In this document: positions 1 to 8,672 of the stretch, in pieces
Layout: each line of letters opens with the position of its first letter
How positions within the stretch are numbered: position 1 is the first letter of the stretch
IMG/VR virus record: IMGVR_UViG_3300022921_000129
Span: 1 to 21,699 of that record
Direction: 5' to 3' (one strand)
From: a virus
Length of the DNA stretch: 21,699 nucleotides
Made by a program: the position numbers and the translations under genes
The notes under the pieces: model-generated
What the model was told of the DNA's origin: nothing
Database searches by the model: none
What the model saw: the letters and a program-made list of their open reading frames with translations, nothing else

Positions 1-169
1 AATCAAATTGAAGCAACTTATAAGTTGAGTTATTATTATCTATAGTATTGAACTTTATAGAAAGTGTGTCGCCTACGTATATAGGTAATCCATTTATAAA
101 GCTATGATCAAGATACATGTCTTGACCGTAGGTGATTGCTGATAGTAACAACAATAGTAGTTTTTTCAT
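1..169 (-). CDS. Exported protein of unknown function, partial (3' end outside window)
   Basis: The first 56 codons of a gene cut by the left window edge are visible. The start ATG at 169-167 overlaps the previous stop by four bases (ATGA), so the two are probably translated as a coupled pair. A strong signal peptide is visible (MKKLLLLLSAITYGQD, likely cut after YGQ), followed by a beta-prone, Asn-rich segment (INGLPIYVGDTLSIKFN). The frame stays open to position 1. Together with the preceding exported protein and the small membrane protein it forms an envelope-directed group at the end of the structural block. The function is unknown. Lysis accessory, spanin-like, or host-surface modification are all possible. 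Confidence 0.6.
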   Translation of the reverse strand, partial: MKKLLLLLLSAITYGQDMYLDHSFINGLPIYVGDTLSIKFNTIDNNNSTYKLLQFD

Positions 170-621
170 AGTTTTAGTTTCTTAATTATTTGTTCACAGA
201 GTTTTTTAAGAGCAACAGATACGCTTTGTTGATTAAACGTACCACCATTATTTAATACTATTGTAGATGTTATTATATTGTCAGCGGTTGCTTTGACTTT
301 TACTTTTTTTCTATTATACCTAGCTTCAGCTATAATTTCAACTTGATTATTAGTTTTAGAAAATACCGCAGCATTAGTAGACTTTCTAACTACACCAAAA
401 TACAATAAGTCAACCTCAAGGATTGACTCACTGTTTTCTACAAGATAGTATCCCTCATCTTGCACAAGTTCTTCTAGAATATTTTTTACACCAAATTCAA
501 GACTCCTATTACCCGATAAATCGCCGTGTATAATTTTATTGCTAACCTTCCCTATTGTTATTTCTTGGCAGAAAACATTTATTGTAAATAGTAAACTACT
601 TATTGCGATTATGTACTTCAT
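166..621 (-). CDS. Exported protein of unknown function
   Basis: This 151-residue protein has a clear signal peptide (residues 1-19: basic MKY, hydrophobic IIAISSLLFTINVF, then CQ). The FCQ ending is common at Bacteroidota cleavage sites. The Cys at 18 is not in a good lipobox, because Phe precedes it, so ordinary secretion is more likely than lipidation. The mature part alternates helix and strand. A helix near 40-55 (FGVKNILEELVQDEG) is followed by strands (ILEVDLLYFGVV, NQVEIIAEARY, KKVKVKATADNI) and a last helix (VALKKLCEQIIKKLKL). This loosely recalls small periplasmic CsgG/LpoB-type folds, but I do not claim homology. The start is set by the signal peptide and lies inside the preceding small membrane gene (26-base overlap). 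The stop overlaps the next start (ATGA). Confidence 0.75.
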   Translation of the reverse strand: MKYIIAISSLLFTINVFCQEITIGKVSNKIIHGDLSGNRSLEFGVKNILEELVQDEGYYLVENSESILEVDLLYFGVVRKSTNAAVFSKTNNQVEIIAEARYNRKKVKVKATADNIITSTIVLNNGGTFNQQSVSVALKKLCEQIIKKLKL

Positions 622-751
622 ACCATTTAGTTAAAGTATACCCAATAGACACAAGAAGAAGTGTTATTTTTAAAAACATCTCTATTTGAGTCATTGTTAT
701 AGCCATTGTAGCTATGTTAATAGCGTATATTTTTAAATCCTGAAGGTCCAT
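596..751 (-). CDS. Small membrane protein, putative holin
   Basis: This 51-residue protein starts five bases after the giant gene's stop. Charged MDLQDLK is followed by a hydrophobic helix (about 8-22, IYAINIATMAITMTQ), a short turn with Glu, a second hydrophobic helix (about 25-41, MFLKITLLLVSIGYTL) and a charged tail (KWYEVHNRNK). Two short membrane helices with a charged C-terminus are typical of class II holins, which open the inner membrane at the end of infection. No endolysin is visible nearby, so the holin role is inferred from size, topology and its position just after the structural block. An inner-membrane ejection helper is the alternative. Its last 26 bases overlap the following gene in another frame, which also supports it being a real, coupled gene. 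Confidence 0.65.
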   Translation of the reverse strand: MDLQDLKIYAINIATMAITMTQIEMFLKITLLLVSIGYTLTKWYEVHNRNK

Positions 752-756
752 TTAGT

Positions 757-3700
757 TTAAATTTTCTTTTTAGCAGATTTTTTCTTTTTATAACCTACTT
801 TTGGTTTTTTGTTTTTTTCTTGTTTATTGACTTCTTTTAAGCCTAATTCCCATTGTCCCCAACCTAATGCTAATGCAATTGCTTGATAAGTTTGTATTTC
901 ATGTCTCACAGGGTAACTTAAATTATCCATTTTACGAATTAACCTATCAAGAGGAACGTTTGTAATTGCCGAAACAAATTTACCAGTCGCTTCAAAAGCT
1001 GGATTATCTAAACTAACACCTTCTGTTCTTACTTTTTCAAGTTCTTGTTTCCAAGTAAAAGTTCTAGCTCCTTGTTCCAGCCTACTAATTTTAGAAGATA
1101 TTGCTGGTGATAATGTTCCAATTTCAAGAATAACATCCTGGAAGTTTTTACGACCACCTTCACCATATTCGTTCATTGCTTCTTGAACAACATTCTTCAC
1201 CATAACCGCAATAGCGCCACCGTAACCAAGACCTCTACCAAAACCATCTATAGCAGAATTGATAACATTTACATATTTTTCTACTTCTTCATCATCTTCA
1301 TCTGGTTCATCGTCTAACCATAAAGAAAACAATGCTTGTTGCAAACCGGAGAACACAATATTTTGTACCATGCCGTAGTATAATACCTTGGACATGTTTG
1401 TTTTGAAGTCTCCGCGACCTGCTAATAAATCCAATGCTGCTTTCTTTGTAATACGAGCATACTGCATAGGTGTATTACCAAATGCAAGAACTAATCTACC
1501 TAATGTACTCGCTTGTTGTTGCGAAATTTTATCAGGTCTTGAAGATTGTTGAGATTCTTCTGCGTTTTCTTTCCAATCGTTATAAGCTTTCTCTTTTGCT
1601 TCAGATTCAGAAAGACCTTCACGCATATACGTATTAATTCTGTTTCTAAAGAATGGTGCTCCACCAAAAGCAATTGCAAATGAATCTGCAAATTGTGTAG
1701 GCAGGTAACCAGCTCTTAAAATAGCTGTAATAGCCGCCCCTGCTTTATTAGCACTACTTTCAGCTGATTTAGCAATGTCATCAGCCGCTACATCAATTTT
1801 AAGGCCATTTCTACGAGAAACTAGATAATCACTATTCATTAGCTCCATAACATCCTTAGAAAGCTGCGGTAGGTTAGCATAAGCTTGCGCAGCAGCAATA
1901 GGATTATTGTCGCTGAAGTTTATAAAGTTTACAAACGAAACCATTTGTAAGATTGCCGAGCGAGTATTGAAGAACATGATTGTTGCAATCGAACCATTAA
2001 TATAGTTTTCTAATTGAGAAACCAATCTATTTCTACCAAACTGACGTGATCTACCGACCTTCATTCTATAAAGTACATCACTTAACGCTTCAACATAGTT
2101 ATTACCAAATGCTGCTCTAAGCTTGTTAGCTAATGGACCTTGAATTTCACCTCTATTGTCCATTTTACCAAATGTTTCCTCAGCTACACTAATAAAGTCA
2201 GCAAAAAATTCTTTTCTTGCTTGTTCATTAATATGCTCTAAAATATCAATTGTTAAACTGCCTGAAGCCCAACTTTCTTGAGGTTGCGGAAAATCAGACA
2301 TAAGCATATTTTGAACTTGTCTAGAAAAATCTAATAACTCTTTATTATTGCTTACATATTCTCTTATCGCGCTAATTTCAGATTGATTAATACCAGGAAC
2401 CTCATATCCTAATTCATTCCACATAAAAACACGCAAGGCTTGCTCATTAGTAAAGCCCATTACAGCCTCTTTCTTTAAGCCGGCCGGAGTATTTCTAATG
2501 CTCTTTTTAAGTTTTCTATATGATTTAAGAGTATTCATTTTATATTCTTCATATACTCTTTGAGCTTTAGCAAATGGGTCAATCAACGTTTTCTTAATAA
2601 AAGCTAAATCAGCATCCCCCTGTCTTCCTTTACGTACTAAATAATACATTAGCCCCATAAAGTCATCAGCTGATGGTGGGATAAAGAATTTAAATCTACC
2701 TTTGTTTTTACCTAGCCGTCTTGCCTGGAATTCTGATATTTCAGATTTGTTTTCAATATTAAGCTTTTCAGAAACCATTTCGTTCAAGCTATTGTCAACC
2801 ATTTTTGTTAATGGTAATGCAATAGAAAGTTGAAAATTAGAAGCATTGCTAGCAACTACGTCCGCATTGTTTTCACGGGATAACCTTCTTATTTCTTTTA
2901 TTTTTTCAGCTCTATTTGCTGTTTTAAATCCCGTTGAATCAAGTATCTTTGCCATCCAAGAAGGAATAAACCAAACTTCAGGTTGTTTAAAAGTTGTTTT
3001 ATTTCCTCTTATTAAGTCCTTAAAGAATTGTTCTTCCATTCTAAGAGCAGAATTAACATGCTCCATGTAATATGTTGCGTCTTCAGAATATACTAGCCCA
3101 CCTATTTTAGCCCCGGCTTTTCTACCTTCTGCAATATTAGAAGAAGAAGCGTATATTATTTTTGCGTACTTTAATGCCCTAAGCTTTTCTTCAGGTGTAG
3201 GTAACGATGCTATATAGTCTTGCATTGCAATATTGAAAGCTTTAACATTGAGCATTCTAAGAAGATTTTTGTTTTTAGCATTTTCACTGCTAATTAATTC
3301 TTCTTTTTGTTTAAGAAATTCTTTTTTAGAAAGTCCTTGCAGCTTTTCATATATATTGTATCTAGTAGTTGCATTAAGTGTTTCTAATTTTGTAGCTTTA
3401 TTAAATTTTAGTTGATTTTGAACTTTTTTAATTTGCCCAAGAACTTCTTTTAATTCGTTTGAATATTTATTTTCACTTTTGTTTTCATCAAGTAAAATTT
3501 CTCTTTCAGACTTGTTTAAAGCACCTTGTGCAAATAAACCGGCAGCCTGTTTGTTGGATATTTTACCGTCTTTATCTTTAATTATTTTAACTTTACTGAC
3601 TTCACCGTTATCTTTTACCCATTTAACGCCAAAACCATTCACTCTATAGTGAAAACCAAGCATACTATTAATAAAGACTCTTTTTTTAGTTAATATGGGC

Positions 3701-6700
3701 GGCATAAAAGCCATAGGTCCTGCAATAAAATCAGTAAAATCAGCAAGATCTTCTAGTAGCCATGTTTGAGTGCCACTCGATTTGTCGGCGATCATTGTAC
3801 TAGAACTCGCAAGCTCGTTGATCATTTCTTCTGTAAGTCCCATTTTACGAAGAGCCGCTCTGTTCTTTTTTACAATTTTATCAAACGCAGGCTGATAATT
3901 TTTAGTGTCTTCAGTAGATAACGCAGCTTCTTGCGCAGCAGAAACAATACTTAATTGGAATTCAGATCTACCTGCGCCTATGTCAACTATTGTATTCTGA
4001 CTTGCTTGTTGATATTCTAATTCTTGTCTGACAGCAGTATTAGTCATTAATTTGCCTGTAAGTCTAGCTAAAGCAAATAATGCTTGTGCTCTTGGGTCCT
4101 GCCCGTTAAAAGAAATTTTTGTTCCATCAGGTTTAATACCAAATGCTTCAAAAAATTCTTCTTTTGTTATATCTTCTAATTTTGAAAAAGGATACAGCCC
4201 TTGATCTTGCTTTAATCTAGGATTTTTAATATAAAAAGCATCTAAAAGCTTTCTAGGCAATCCAGTACCAGTGCCTATTAATTTTTCAGAAGCAGCCTCT
4301 AATACTGCACCCTCAGGTAATAGCTTAATTAATTTATCTACATGCTCAATAACAAAATCTTGCATGGCTATTACTTGCCCTGTTGTTATATTAGTTTTTG
4401 GATTAACTAATTTTGCCGCAGGTATACCAACAGCTCTTTCAGTTATTTGGGGCGCTAAATCTTCTAGCTTTTTAAAGGTAACATCATTAACATCACCTAG
4501 ATTTTTTAATTCCTCTCTTATAATAGCTCTATATTCGTCTCTTGAATCTTCATCAAGAAACTCTATAGGGTTTATAAGTTCACCATTATTATCTACTAAT
4601 TCAATATCAAAACCATATTCGTCAATTTGCTCAAATTCATCTGCTATTTCATAGCTATCATCTGCGGCAAACTGTCTTCCAGAATCAATATCTTCTTCAA
4701 AAGTTTGAGTAGTTACTTTACCTTCTTTGAGTACTTGTTTTACTTTATTAGATATCTGCGAATTAATCCAGCCCTCTAAACTGTCATTCTTCGAAGGGTC
4801 AAAGTTTCTTATATGCTGAATCATTTTGTTCATGAATTCAGACTTAAAATCTTCAGGTAAAAATCCTGGAAGATCGCGAAGCATGGTGGTTTTACTCTTA
4901 TCAAACGGCTTAGCCATTTGCACTTCCGCTATTTTATCAAAGTAGTCTTCAAAATATAAATTAGCAATAACCTCATCAGCACCGCTTGCTTTCCATTCTT
5001 CTAAAGAGTTTGTAGTTACAAAAGAATTTACATCAACTTTAGACAATTGAATTTTAGGTTTTGATGCTCTAACATCAGCGGCTCTACCAATAGCATCTAA
5101 CGTTGCTTGGTTTAATTCGCCTTTAGAAACACTCTTTTGGTATTCTTTCATAAATTGGTAAACTTGCTTACCATTTTCAAAGCCTACTTGTTTAAATCCT
5201 AATGGTCTAAGTACTTTTGTTACAATGAAATCACCAATCTTATTAAATAAACCTTCGTTAAATTTAATTTGGTTTTTAGCTACTAAATCTGAAAATACAG
5301 TTAGTGTTTCATCATTAATAGCATCGGGCTTATAACCTCTTCTTTGTAGTTCGTTATCTAATGTATTTAAATCGTCTTTAGATAATTTTTTTCTAAAGTC
5401 ACTAATAATGCCGCCAAGTTTATCTTGACTTATCTTGGTATTTATAATACCATGCAATACTTCGTGAGCACCTACATTTATTTGTCCTGTTTTAGCCGCT
5501 ACTTGCTTATTGATATATATTTTACCGCCATAAGCAACGCCGCCTATATAATCAAGAGCATTGACTTCTTTATCACCAACTTTGATTTTTCTTTTAAGAA
5601 TATTTGTTTCAAGATCTTGTAAGGCTTCTTTGTCGCCCATAAAGTCCTTGAATAATTGTTTACGTATTGCTTCGGTGCTATCAAAGTCTTGCACTTCAAC
5701 CATGCCTTTTGTTTGTTCAGCAGCCCTCTTTGCAAAAGAAACAGTATCCGCTACTTTTCTTTGTTTAAGTATAACTTTAAGCTCTTCTGCTTTTTGTTCT
5801 ATTTCTTTTCTCTGCTCTTGAACAAGCTTAGTTGGTCTACCTTTACCAGGTTTATTTTCAGCTTGAATAGTTTTAATTTCTTCTTCTACTTCAGCTTTTC
5901 GTTCCTGTGCTGATAATGTTTTGTTGCTAGCTAACTTTGCTCTTTCAAGCTCTAATTCAGCAATGCGTGTTCTAGCCGCGTCGTCTGTAATATTTTTATC
6001 TACTAATGTTTTAAAACGAGCAACGCCTTGCTTGTCTAACATTTTGTTCTGTAGTAAATCGTCGTTTTCTACAGTTATATTAACCTTAGATAAATCCATG
6101 CCATCATTGTCATCAATAAATTTGTTGACTTCGGCTCTAGACATTTCTTTACCGTCAATTTTATATTTAGGTGATTTTGTTAAATTTCTAGCTGTTTGTA
6201 CTTGCCCTCCTATTGCTGTAGGACTCACTCCAAATACTTCAAGTACAGCTTCTTTAAAATCAAGTTCATCGCCAGCTGCTTTTTGAGCAGCAAGTTCACC
6301 TGTAAACTCTCCTGTAGTAGTTATAAGACCTTCTGCTGTTCCCGCCGCTACAGCACCCGCTTTTTTACTTACACCTTTAGCCAATGCTTTTTTACTAATA
6401 GCACCAGCTACTTTACTACCGCCGCCGGCAGCTACTAAATCAAATGCAGCAATCGTACCAGCTCTTGTAGCCGCCCTATTTCTCGCGCGTGTTAAAAGCT
6501 CTTCATCTTTAAATGCTTCTTGTATATCTTCAACAGTATAATCTTCTGGTAAAGATTCTCTTATAGTTTCACCAAAAGCTGCAAATAATTCAACAGAAGC
6601 GCCTAGCCCAGCCATAGCTCCTTTAATTGCGCCGCCGGCACCACCAATAGCCGTGCCAATGCCCGGTGCTACAGAACCTAATGCCGCACCTGCTCCTGCC

Positions 6701-7365
6701 GCGGTAGCTGCTCCAGCAGCACCTAACCCAATATTTTCTTTTGAAAACATCATAGCGAAACTTCTTGCTCCGTATAATAATGCAGCTTGAGGGTTTCTTA
6801 TAGTTGCGCCTACAGCTCCTGCAAACCAGTCAGGTACTATACCTGTGTTGGCAGTAGATATTGCGTCAAAGTCTTTCTCCCATTGTTCTTCTCCTTCTGT
6901 TAAGCCAGATGCATCTTGCTTTTGCCAAAGATCTAATAATTTTTGAGCATCTTCATCGCTTATATTTTCAGCATATTTATCAGAAAAAATAGCTTTAGAT
7001 AGGTAATCGTCTAAATCAGCTTGTATTTGACCTCCGGACCACGCTGTAGCCATTTGTTGAAAGAAATTATCTTTCTTTTCTTCAGCATCAGGATATTGGG
7101 CTAAAAATTTATCTGTTAGATTTTCTGGTATTTCATAAGTGTCATCACCTACTTTATATTTTTTAGTACGTGATACCGATGAAGTACTTTCCGATTTGGA
7201 TTCCATACCGGGCGCTGCAGTTTCTTCCACAGGCGCACCCGAAACCTGCGGTTGTGTCTTTCCCGCTTCTTCGTTTAAAACTGCATTTGGATATGCGGAT
7301 AAAAACTCTTGGACTTTGTCCTCGGGAATATTATAAATATCTTCTCCTACTTTATAAACAGGCAT
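757..7365 (-). CDS. Giant multidomain virion / ejection protein with HExxH metallopeptidase motif
   Basis: This 2202-residue protein takes up almost a third of the window. Visible parts in order are as follows. Two copies of a short motif (YKVG-D-Y-IPE then FL-YP-A) lie at residues 4-28 and 70-94, joined by a Ser/Glu/Thr-rich linker. Gly/Ala-rich hydrophobic stretches occupy about 212-265 and 296-362. A charged coiled coil runs from about 459 to 545. A zinc-peptidase-type motif GAHEVLHG has H634, E635 and H638. Long helical domains follow. The C-terminal region contains ILRAGYLPTQFADSFAIAFG and RLVLAFGNTPMQYARITKK, a hydrophobic segment near 1996-2020, an acidic patch (DDEPDEDDEEVE), and a Lys-rich end. 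Size, position after two smaller ejection candidates, and membrane-prone parts suggest a virion protein injected with the DNA, like T7 gp16, with a peptidase in place of a transglycosylase. It also resembles phage large polyvalent proteins. Enzyme activity is inferred. Confidence 0.75.
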   Translation of the reverse strand: MPVYKVGEDIYNIPEDKVQEFLSAYPNAVLNEEAGKTQPQVSGAPVEETAAPGMESKSESTSSVSRTKKYKVGDDTYEIPENLTDKFLAQYPDAEEKKDNFFQQMATAWSGGQIQADLDDYLSKAIFSDKYAENISDEDAQKLLDLWQKQDASGLTEGEEQWEKDFDAISTANTGIVPDWFAGAVGATIRNPQAALLYGARSFAMMFSKENIGLGAAGAATAAGAGAALGSVAPGIGTAIGGAGGAIKGAMAGLGASVELFAAFGETIRESLPEDYTVEDIQEAFKDEELLTRARNRAATRAGTIAAFDLVAAGGGSKVAGAISKKALAKGVSKKAGAVAAGTAEGLITTTGEFTGELAAQKAAGDELDFKEAVLEVFGVSPTAIGGQVQTARNLTKSPKYKIDGKEMSRAEVNKFIDDNDGMDLSKVNITVENDDLLQNKMLDKQGVARFKTLVDKNITDDAARTRIAELELERAKLASNKTLSAQERKAEVEEEIKTIQAENKPGKGRPTKLVQEQRKEIEQKAEELKVILKQRKVADTVSFAKRAAEQTKGMVEVQDFDSTEAIRKQLFKDFMGDKEALQDLETNILKRKIKVGDKEVNALDYIGGVAYGGKIYINKQVAAKTGQINVGAHEVLHGIINTKISQDKLGGIISDFRKKLSKDDLNTLDNELQRRGYKPDAINDETLTVFSDLVAKNQIKFNEGLFNKIGDFIVTKVLRPLGFKQVGFENGKQVYQFMKEYQKSVSKGELNQATLDAIGRAADVRASKPKIQLSKVDVNSFVTTNSLEEWKASGADEVIANLYFEDYFDKIAEVQMAKPFDKSKTTMLRDLPGFLPEDFKSEFMNKMIQHIRNFDPSKNDSLEGWINSQISNKVKQVLKEGKVTTQTFEEDIDSGRQFAADDSYEIADEFEQIDEYGFDIELVDNNGELINPIEFLDEDSRDEYRAIIREELKNLGDVNDVTFKKLEDLAPQITERAVGIPAAKLVNPKTNITTGQVIAMQDFVIEHVDKLIKLLPEGAVLEAASEKLIGTGTGLPRKLLDAFYIKNPRLKQDQGLYPFSKLEDITKEEFFEAFGIKPDGTKISFNGQDPRAQALFALARLTGKLMTNTAVRQELEYQQASQNTIVDIGAGRSEFQLSIVSAAQEAALSTEDTKNYQPAFDKIVKKNRAALRKMGLTEEMINELASSSTMIADKSSGTQTWLLEDLADFTDFIAGPMAFMPPILTKKRVFINSMLGFHYRVNGFGVKWVKDNGEVSKVKIIKDKDGKISNKQAAGLFAQGALNKSEREILLDENKSENKYSNELKEVLGQIKKVQNQLKFNKATKLETLNATTRYNIYEKLQGLSKKEFLKQKEELISSENAKNKNLLRMLNVKAFNIAMQDYIASLPTPEEKLRALKYAKIIYASSSNIAEGRKAGAKIGGLVYSEDATYYMEHVNSALRMEEQFFKDLIRGNKTTFKQPEVWFIPSWMAKILDSTGFKTANRAEKIKEIRRLSRENNADVVASNASNFQLSIALPLTKMVDNSLNEMVSEKLNIENKSEISEFQARRLGKNKGRFKFFIPPSADDFMGLMYYLVRKGRQGDADLAFIKKTLIDPFAKAQRVYEEYKMNTLKSYRKLKKSIRNTPAGLKKEAVMGFTNEQALRVFMWNELGYEVPGINQSEISAIREYVSNNKELLDFSRQVQNMLMSDFPQPQESWASGSLTIDILEHINEQARKEFFADFISVAEETFGKMDNRGEIQGPLANKLRAAFGNNYVEALSDVLYRMKVGRSRQFGRNRLVSQLENYINGSIATIMFFNTRSAILQMVSFVNFINFSDNNPIAAAQAYANLPQLSKDVMELMNSDYLVSRRNGLKIDVAADDIAKSAESSANKAGAAITAILRAGYLPTQFADSFAIAFGGAPFFRNRINTYMREGLSESEAKEKAYNDWKENAEESQQSSRPDKISQQQASTLGRLVLAFGNTPMQYARITKKAALDLLAGRGDFKTNMSKVLYYGMVQNIVFSGLQQALFSLWLDDEPDEDDEEVEKYVNVINSAIDGFGRGLGYGGAIAVMVKNVVQEAMNEYGEGGRKNFQDVILEIGTLSPAISSKISRLEQGARTFTWKQELEKVRTEGVSLDNPAFEATGKFVSAITNVPLDRLIRKMDNLSYPVRHEIQTYQAIALALGWGQWELGLKEVNKQEKNKKPKVGYKKKKSAKKKI

Positions 7366-7377
7366 ACTATATTATTT

Positions 7378-8658
7378 TTAATTTACTTTATACTGCGAAA
7401 AATCAGTAGTAATTTCAGTTTCTTGCTGGGTCTGTTCAGGCTGCTGCAATTGTAAACCAAATTCTTTTGCTAAATCTTCAACAGTTATTTTAGACTCTAC
7501 TGAACCTTCAACATTTTCTTCAAATGTTATTTCGCCCGTTTCCTTTTTTTTCATGATGTACTCTTTCTTTTCAACATCATTACTTCCTTTATATTTGAAA
7601 ACAAAATCTTCACCTGGTTTTAAATTGACAATGTTTTTAAAAGCAATTTCTCTGTCTTGAGCATTTAATCCAGTTCTTTTTTCAAGAGGATCTACTGTTT
7701 TAACTTTAGCAGCAGCAGCCTCAGCGGCTTTACGCTCGCGTTCTTGCTGTTCTTTTTGCGCTTGTTTGATACCATCAATTTCTGCAGAATCATCCTCTAT
7801 TCTTGATTGTATATATTCTAATATTACGCCATCAGCAGCTTCTCTTAAGTTATCATTATCAATAATATCCATATAAGAATAATCAACTTTACCTTCTTCT
7901 TGGTCTTTTAATTCTGATTGTGCTAATTCAAAAAGATATGCTCTTTGCGAAGGGTCATTTATTTGCGCAAATATATTGTTTGCAGAACGCGCTAATTTGT
8001 TTTTCATAGAAGTAGCTTCGCCTGCTTTTCTTACGTGATCATCAACTTGTTTTACAGCGTCTTTAATACCCGCTTCAAAAACATCATAAACTTGGCTTCT
8101 GCCTTGGTAGCCAATTGCGCCATCAGGAATTTTATCTACAGAAAGGAAAGATTTTTTCCCGTCTTTAATATAACTGAAACCCATTTGCCCATTTACCTTT
8201 TCAAGTGAAATGTTGTTATCAATAGCGGGTTTATTTTCAATAAAATCTAAAAATTCTGGATTATCCTCAAATTGACCCGGAAGTATTTCATTAAAATCAA
8301 TTTGTAATGCAGCATCTGTTTTTTGAGCAATTGAAGTAATACTTGTATTTAATTCGTCAAGCATGTCTTGTTGCTCGGATTGCGTTGCTGAAGCAAATTT
8401 ATTATTAGAGATATAGTCCTCTTCAACTATGCTTTTAATAGTATCCGCTTTTTGCTTACCATATTTTTTAACCCATTCTGGATATTGCAAATTCTGTTTT
8501 AATTTAGCATTAGCTAAATCATATTTTTGCGCGCGTTCCTTTCTTTCAGCCGCTTTACGTTCTAATTCAGCTTTAATAGGGGCAATGCCTTTTTCAAATG
8601 CTTGCATAAATGCATTTGGATTAGCTATGTAAATTTCACCTGGATTTCTATAACTCAT
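7378..8658 (-). CDS. Putative internal virion / DNA-ejection protein, middle
   Basis: This 426-residue protein sits between the 220-residue and 2202-residue ejection candidates. It is hydrophilic, charged and largely helical. Residues about 20-75 are a Lys/Glu/Ala-rich coil (IKAELERKAAERKERAQKYD), the centre is mixed with a short beta-rich stretch (VNGQMGFSYIKDGKKSFLSV), and a second strong coiled coil follows at about 290-330 (KQAQKEQQERERKAAEAAAA). The C-terminus is Gln/Glu/Thr-rich. There is no signal peptide, membrane segment or catalytic motif. It begins 14 bases after the 220-codon gene and ends 12 bases before the giant gene, both gaps being pure A/T-rich leader. By order it corresponds to the middle internal-core protein of T7-like phages (gp15 position). 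That match is positional only. Confidence 0.6.
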   Translation of the reverse strand: MSYRNPGEIYIANPNAFMQAFEKGIAPIKAELERKAAERKERAQKYDLANAKLKQNLQYPEWVKKYGKQKADTIKSIVEEDYISNNKFASATQSEQQDMLDELNTSITSIAQKTDAALQIDFNEILPGQFEDNPEFLDFIENKPAIDNNISLEKVNGQMGFSYIKDGKKSFLSVDKIPDGAIGYQGRSQVYDVFEAGIKDAVKQVDDHVRKAGEATSMKNKLARSANNIFAQINDPSQRAYLFELAQSELKDQEEGKVDYSYMDIIDNDNLREAADGVILEYIQSRIEDDSAEIDGIKQAQKEQQERERKAAEAAAAKVKTVDPLEKRTGLNAQDREIAFKNIVNLKPGEDFVFKYKGSNDVEKKEYIMKKKETGEITFEENVEGSVESKITVEDLAKEFGLQLQQPEQTQQETEITTDFSQYKVN

Positions 8659-8672
8659 TTTATTATTTTTTA

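Noticed and set aside
166-621. The exported protein as a lipoprotein with a lipobox at Cys18
   Set aside because: The residues before Cys are Asn-Val-Phe. A bulky Phe at the position before Cys is not compatible with the usual small residue, so ordinary signal peptidase cleavage after FCQ is more likely.
5921-6286. Plus-strand open frame of 121 codons, and other plus-strand frames (for example 4271-4654, 8602-8925, 5656-5913)
   Set aside because: Each lies wholly opposite a convincing minus-strand gene, has Ser/Leu/Phe-rich or Cys-rich composition typical of antisense shadows, and has no independent leader.
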